The translations under genes were made by a program, and so were the position numbers. Shown here piece by piece: positions 23,556-26,010 of a stretch of DNA of 26,010 nt. The notes beneath the pieces were generated by a model. That model was given only the letters and a program-made list of their open reading frames with translations, was not told the origin of the DNA and made no database searches. This DNA comes from CAZTAO01 sp964611645 (lineage in GTDB: Bacteria; Armatimonadota; UBA5829), in assembly GCA_964611645.1 (NCBI GenBank), contig CAZTAO010000062.1, positions 1-26,010 on the forward strand, in the 5' to 3' direction. The first letter of the stretch is position 1. The number at the start of each line of letters is the position of its first letter.

Positions 23556-23568
23556 GTGATTATATCAC
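23556..23568 (-). promoter_or_regulatory. Palindrome over TATAAT, 6 nt before the HTH gene start
   Basis: The plus strand reads GTGATTATATCAC, 5-bp arms around TAT. On the minus strand this contains TATAAT followed by CACTGC-ATG, so transcription could begin at or next to the ATG (leaderless). The palindrome could be an operator. No good -35; TTATGT is at 17 nt. Confidence 0.45.
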
Positions 23569-23633
23569 GCGCTATGGGTGAACATAAACGGGCACTTCTA
23601 TGGACGGTTCTGAGATCACCAGCGCCAGCAGTA

Positions 23634-23759
23634 ATGAGTTTGATGAGTTTAATGAGTTTCATGCCCCTTGTCATCAGAAGAGTGCATGTGCGCGTGCGCA
23701 TGCGCACGCACGTGAAAAACGAAACGAAAAATGTTGGGAACCAAACTCATCAAACTCAT
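23634..23759. repeat. Element B: second inverted 9-nt repeat array around an alternating Pu-Py tract
   Basis: The left arm, 23634-23660, is ATGAGTTTG, ATGAGTTTA, ATGAGTTTC. The right arm, 23742-23759, is the complement of two ATGAGTTTG units. Between them 23682-23714 is a 33-nt uninterrupted purine-pyrimidine alternation, with an 18-bp perfect palindrome (23692-23709, GCGTGCGCA/TGCGCACGC). The organisation is that of element A, but spacer sequences differ and every unit starts with A where element A has G. It lies between the divergent HTH and Mor-like genes. Short frames through it encode low-complexity peptides and are not genes. Confidence 0.9.
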
Positions 23760-23789
23760 CAAGCCGATCTGACATTACCAACCGATAAA

Positions 23790-23807
23790 GTTGCCGAGAC
23801 TGGCAAC
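23790..23807. promoter_or_regulatory. Inverted repeat, possible operator upstream of the Mor-like gene
   Basis: GTTGCC-GAGACT-GGCAAC has perfect 6-bp arms and lies about 115 nt before the candidate promoter. A degenerate ATGAGTTC unit follows at about 23809. Confidence 0.25.
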
Positions 23808-23923
23808 GATGAGTTCTGATGGGATACCTGCAACCGCCAATAGATAGGAGCCTGAGGGCAACCACACAGCCAGACGGGAAGCTTCGCCTGGAACCAAACC
23901 GGCTTAGGGATGTCGGTGAGACC

Positions 23924-23953
23924 TTGTCAGTCAGTGCCCTGGTGCGATAGACT
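23924..23953 (+). promoter_or_regulatory. Candidate promoter of the Mor-like gene
   Basis: TTGTCA (23924-23929), 18 nt, TAGACT (23948-23953). The start near 23960 fits the ATG at 23979 and argues against the longer frame from 23910. Confidence 0.4.
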
Positions 23954-23978
23954 AAGACGTAAGGACAACCCCCAGCAG

Positions 23979-24716
23979 ATGATGAACAAACCCGTGCCTT
24001 CCGCAAAAGACGTGTTGCCAAGAGGAGTGCTCTCCAAACTACAGAGTCACTGCTCGGGGTTGGTGTACATTCCTGCGCCGCAGACACGTGCCCAGATGAA
24101 CGCAGATCGGGTTCTGTCCCTGCACACCCGGGGATATGAACCGGCGCGCATCGCGGAATCCGTCGGCCTGGCCACTAGACACGTCCGCAGGATCCTTCAA
24201 CAGTCCGAGACGGGTAGCACGCCCGACTCCCGTACCGAATACAAAATCTACGAGACAGTTCCGCACGAAATAGTCGAACTTGTACAAGGGTATGTACGGG
24301 GACCTCTCTACGTTCCGCCAAAGACTTCCCAAGCAACATGTCGATTGGCCTCCATCAAGAGGCTACTGCGTAAGGGCATATCCGTCAGTGAGATTGCCAA
24401 GCGAGTAGGTGTGTCCGAGCGCCGGGTGTGGCAGGTCAAAAAAGCAGAACCCCAATCAGCGCAGTTGAAGCCTGTCGTGACCAAGCCTCCGATCAATATA
24501 GCCAAACCCATCACCCTGGATCCGTTCGCAACTATTCATATTGAAGATGCCGAAGAGATCCCGCCCGTACTCTGTCGCAGTTGCGGTTCACCGATGGACC
24601 AGGGTGGGAGCATCTGCATGGTGTGCGAACTCCACGCCAAAAGACGGGCGCGCAAAGACAATGATATCATTGTGGTTTCAAACTTTCCACACGCATTTCT
24701 TGATCGCGAGTTCTAG
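23979..24716 (+). CDS. Tandem Mor-like HTH protein with C-terminal zinc ribbon
   Basis: The product is 245 aa from ATG 23979 (AAGGA 13 nt upstream, rather far; ATG 23982 follows directly). It contains an internal duplication. Repeat 1, about residues 10-78: LPRGVLSKLQSHCSGLVYIP, then RVLSLHTRGYEPARIAESVG and LATRHVRRIL. Repeat 2, about 90-160: VPHEIVELVQGYVRGPLYVP, then SIKRLLRKGISVSEIAKRVG and VSERRVWQV. Each has the G-x-x-Y-I/V-P strand followed by an HTH that typifies Mor (Mu middle operon regulator)-like activators, which normally act as dimers of one such unit; here two are fused. The C-terminus has CRSCGSPMDQGGSICMVC, a C-x2-C...C-x2-C zinc ribbon, and a basic tail. It is likely a sequence-specific DNA-binding regulator; no phage genes are near. 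The target is unknown; the neighbouring repeat elements are obvious candidates, by inference. Confidence 0.7.
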   Translation: MMNKPVPSAKDVLPRGVLSKLQSHCSGLVYIPAPQTRAQMNADRVLSLHTRGYEPARIAESVGLATRHVRRILQQSETGSTPDSRTEYKIYETVPHEIVELVQGYVRGPLYVPPKTSQATCRLASIKRLLRKGISVSEIAKRVGVSERRVWQVKKAEPQSAQLKPVVTKPPINIAKPITLDPFATIHIEDAEEIPPVLCRSCGSPMDQGGSICMVCELHAKRRARKDNDIIVVSNFPHAFLDREF

Positions 24717-25107
24717 CGCTGTCATTCAATCCCTCAGACACAATGCTCAACTACTGAAATGCGAACTAATGGAATGTCCGCGTTATTGCTGCTACAAACA
24801 CCGCAAATGTACTTCCGCAACCCCTTTTTGACACGTAAATGGCCAATTCCTGAGCGAAATCGCCAATATCGATCAACACGTCCCAGGCTCAAATCATACG
24901 ATAGAGCATCCCCTCCGGTCTGTAACCCGTGCACGCAGACACTCTCCAATATCGGTTGTTGAGTCGCACAATTGGGGAGACAGCACTCGGAACGAGGGTG
25001 TCACAGGCTCAAAAGATGTCCTATCTGCCAACCGCGCGGTTCCCTGGAGAGTTCACCTACGGGTTTTGGAAGAAACTTTTGCCTTTGAATCGGCAAACGG
25101 GAGATAG
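24717..25107 (+). other. Spacer with no recognisable gene
   Basis: About 390 nt of lower coding quality. I see no frame with a ribosome site and protein-like content, and no tRNA. It may contain decayed 5' sequence of the GH2 gene, which begins here without a proper start. Confidence 0.45.
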
Positions 25108-25956
25108 GGGCAGAAGACTAATTCAGGCGCTTGGTCCGGCGGCGAGCTTATATGGCCGAATGTGCACTGGATGCGCACCAACCTGTCTATTCCAGCAGAT
25201 TGGCAGTCGTCCAAGCGTGTCATGATCCACATCGGAGCCTCCGCATACTACGTGAAGGTCTTTCTCAACGGGAACGCGGTAGGGGATCACATCGGCCCCG
25301 TTGCTCCCTACGATGCCGACGTTACGCCATACGTCAACTGGTCCGGGCCCAACGTCCTTATGCTGGCTCTCCAGGACTGGACTGTCGCGTTGGCGCCTGG
25401 ATCGGTCGATATTACGGCCTCTATTCCGGGAGACATCAGCTTTGCTCCCGCCGGCTCCGTGCAGGCGCCGCTTCCCAACGCTATGTGGGTCTATCTGGTG
25501 CAACCCTACAGCAAACTCTGGACGCACGACGTCCGGGTGCAGGGGATACCGAAGGTGCGGATTGCGGATGTATTCGTGAAGCCATCTGTGCGCTCGTGGA
25601 AGCTTGATGTCGATCTGACCCTGCGAAACGACGACGACCTAAGCCATACCGTAACGATAGAAGACTATGTCACCAAATGGAATGAAGCCACCGTGGCAAA
25701 GACTTTTACTCCAACAAGCATCACGGTCGGTGCGGGGGCGACGGTCAAGACCACGGTCACGGTCCCCTGGTCCGACCCAGTACTCTGGACTCCGAACCAG
25801 CCGCAACTCTACAGCCTTGTGACAACCATCAAAGATGGCGCGGTCGCTCTGGACACTCTGTCCACCCGTTTCGGGTTCCGAGAGTTCTGGGTCCAGAAGA
25901 GCGCCGATAACACGCGGAGTTGGTTCATGCTCAATGGTGTTCGGCAGAACCTACGC
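25108..25956 (+). pseudogene. Glycoside hydrolase family 2 (beta-galactosidase-like) remnant, cut by an insertion sequence
   Basis: The frame gives a GH2 sugar-binding domain (WMRTNLSIPADWQSSKRVMI, then HIGASAYYVKVFLNGNAVGDHIGPVAPYDADVTPYV) and an immunoglobulin-like domain (VRIADVFVKPSVRSWKLDVD, then LTLRNDDDLSHTV), ending RFGFREFWVQKSADNTRSWFMLNGVRQNLR, exactly where the GH2 TIM barrel should begin (F-x-L-N-G-x-x-x-x-L-R). There the similarity stops at about 25956 and IS-like sequence follows; the frame ends at 25990-25992 inside it. The 5' end has no signal peptide or ribosome site: a TAG at 25105-25107 precedes it and the only starts are GTG 25162 and ATG 25171. Both ends are therefore damaged and the catalytic barrel is absent here; it may lie beyond the IS. 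Confidence 0.75.
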
Positions 25957-26010
25957 TGCCCCGCCCCCGGTTTTTCTTGGACACAGAAATGAGGTAAACT
26001 GTGTCTATGG
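25957..26010 (+). mobile_element. Left end of an insertion sequence, probably IS3 family, running off the window
   Basis: From 25957 the sequence (TGCCCCGCCCCCGGTTTTTC, then TTGGACACAG) resembles the TG...CCGCCCCGG-GTTT termini I associate with IS3-family elements. It abruptly replaces the GH2 frame. A GAGGT at 25990-25994 precedes ATG 26007, the probable first codon of the transposase OrfA, outside the window. GACACAG (25980-25986) and CTGTGTC (25999-26005) form a 7-bp hairpin that puts the ribosome site in its loop. Confidence 0.6.

Noticed and set aside
23600..23819. Short frames through element B encoding repetitive peptides
   Set aside because: They are translations of the 9-nt repeats and alternating tract, without ribosome sites; the repeat itself is the feature.
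24800..25020. tRNA-like or other structured RNA in the spacer before the GH2 remnant
   Set aside because: I found no acceptor stem, anticodon arm or T-loop consensus on either strand.

Overview
The window looks like chromosomal DNA of a Gram-negative-type (diderm) environmental bacterium of medium-high G+C. A porin that pairs one S-layer-homology (SLH) domain with an outer-membrane barrel, frequent TTG/GTG starts behind good Shine-Dalgarno sites, and a GH2-type glycosidase remnant together suggest Armatimonadota or a related lineage. That placement is inference; no rRNA or tRNA is present to confirm it.

Layout. (1) 1-3.7 kb: small and regulatory genes: a STAS-domain protein entering from the left edge, a small Cys-rich ORF with an in-frame stop, a small DUF6804-like membrane protein, and two paralogous OmpR-type response regulators without a kinase. 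Each regulator has its own TTGACT-N17-TATGAT promoter and a TTG start, and a 34-aa Lys-rich protein lies between them on the other strand. (2) 3.7-7.8 kb: a long spacer, the SLH porin, a 69-nt two-armed perfect-stem hairpin, and an ATP-grasp-like protein. (3) 7.8-20.4 kb, all minus strand: a ten-gene exopolysaccharide operon read from a TTGACG-N17-TACACT promoter near 20,520. Its order is GT2, polysaccharide pyruvyltransferase, Wzy/O-antigen-ligase-like polymerase, two GT4 enzymes, radical SAM/SPASM protein, WbqC-like protein, DegT/DnrJ aminotransferase, Wzx-type flippase, and a Wzc-type chain-length/tyrosine-kinase protein. Many genes overlap by 4 nt (ATGA/GTGA). This is a complete Wzx/Wzy-dependent set apart from the outer-membrane exporter and the initiating transferase, which are not in the window.

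(4) 20.5-26.0 kb: an accessory region: an AAA+ ATPase with a broken N-terminus, an HTH (IS630-type) protein followed by an AlbA_2/GHKL regulator, a protein with two Mor-like HTH repeats and a zinc ribbon, and a GH2 remnant cut by what looks like the end of an IS3-family element. The most unusual non-coding structures are here. Two elements (21447-21582 and 23634-23759) each consist of 9-nt direct repeats (NTGAGTTTN), a perfect alternating purine-pyrimidine tract of 33-36 nt, and the same 9-nt repeats inverted. Within each element the two arms agree with each other at a base that differs between the elements. A six-copy 11-bp iteron array lies beside the first. They bracket the AlbA_2/HTH pair and are the best candidates for something undescribed.
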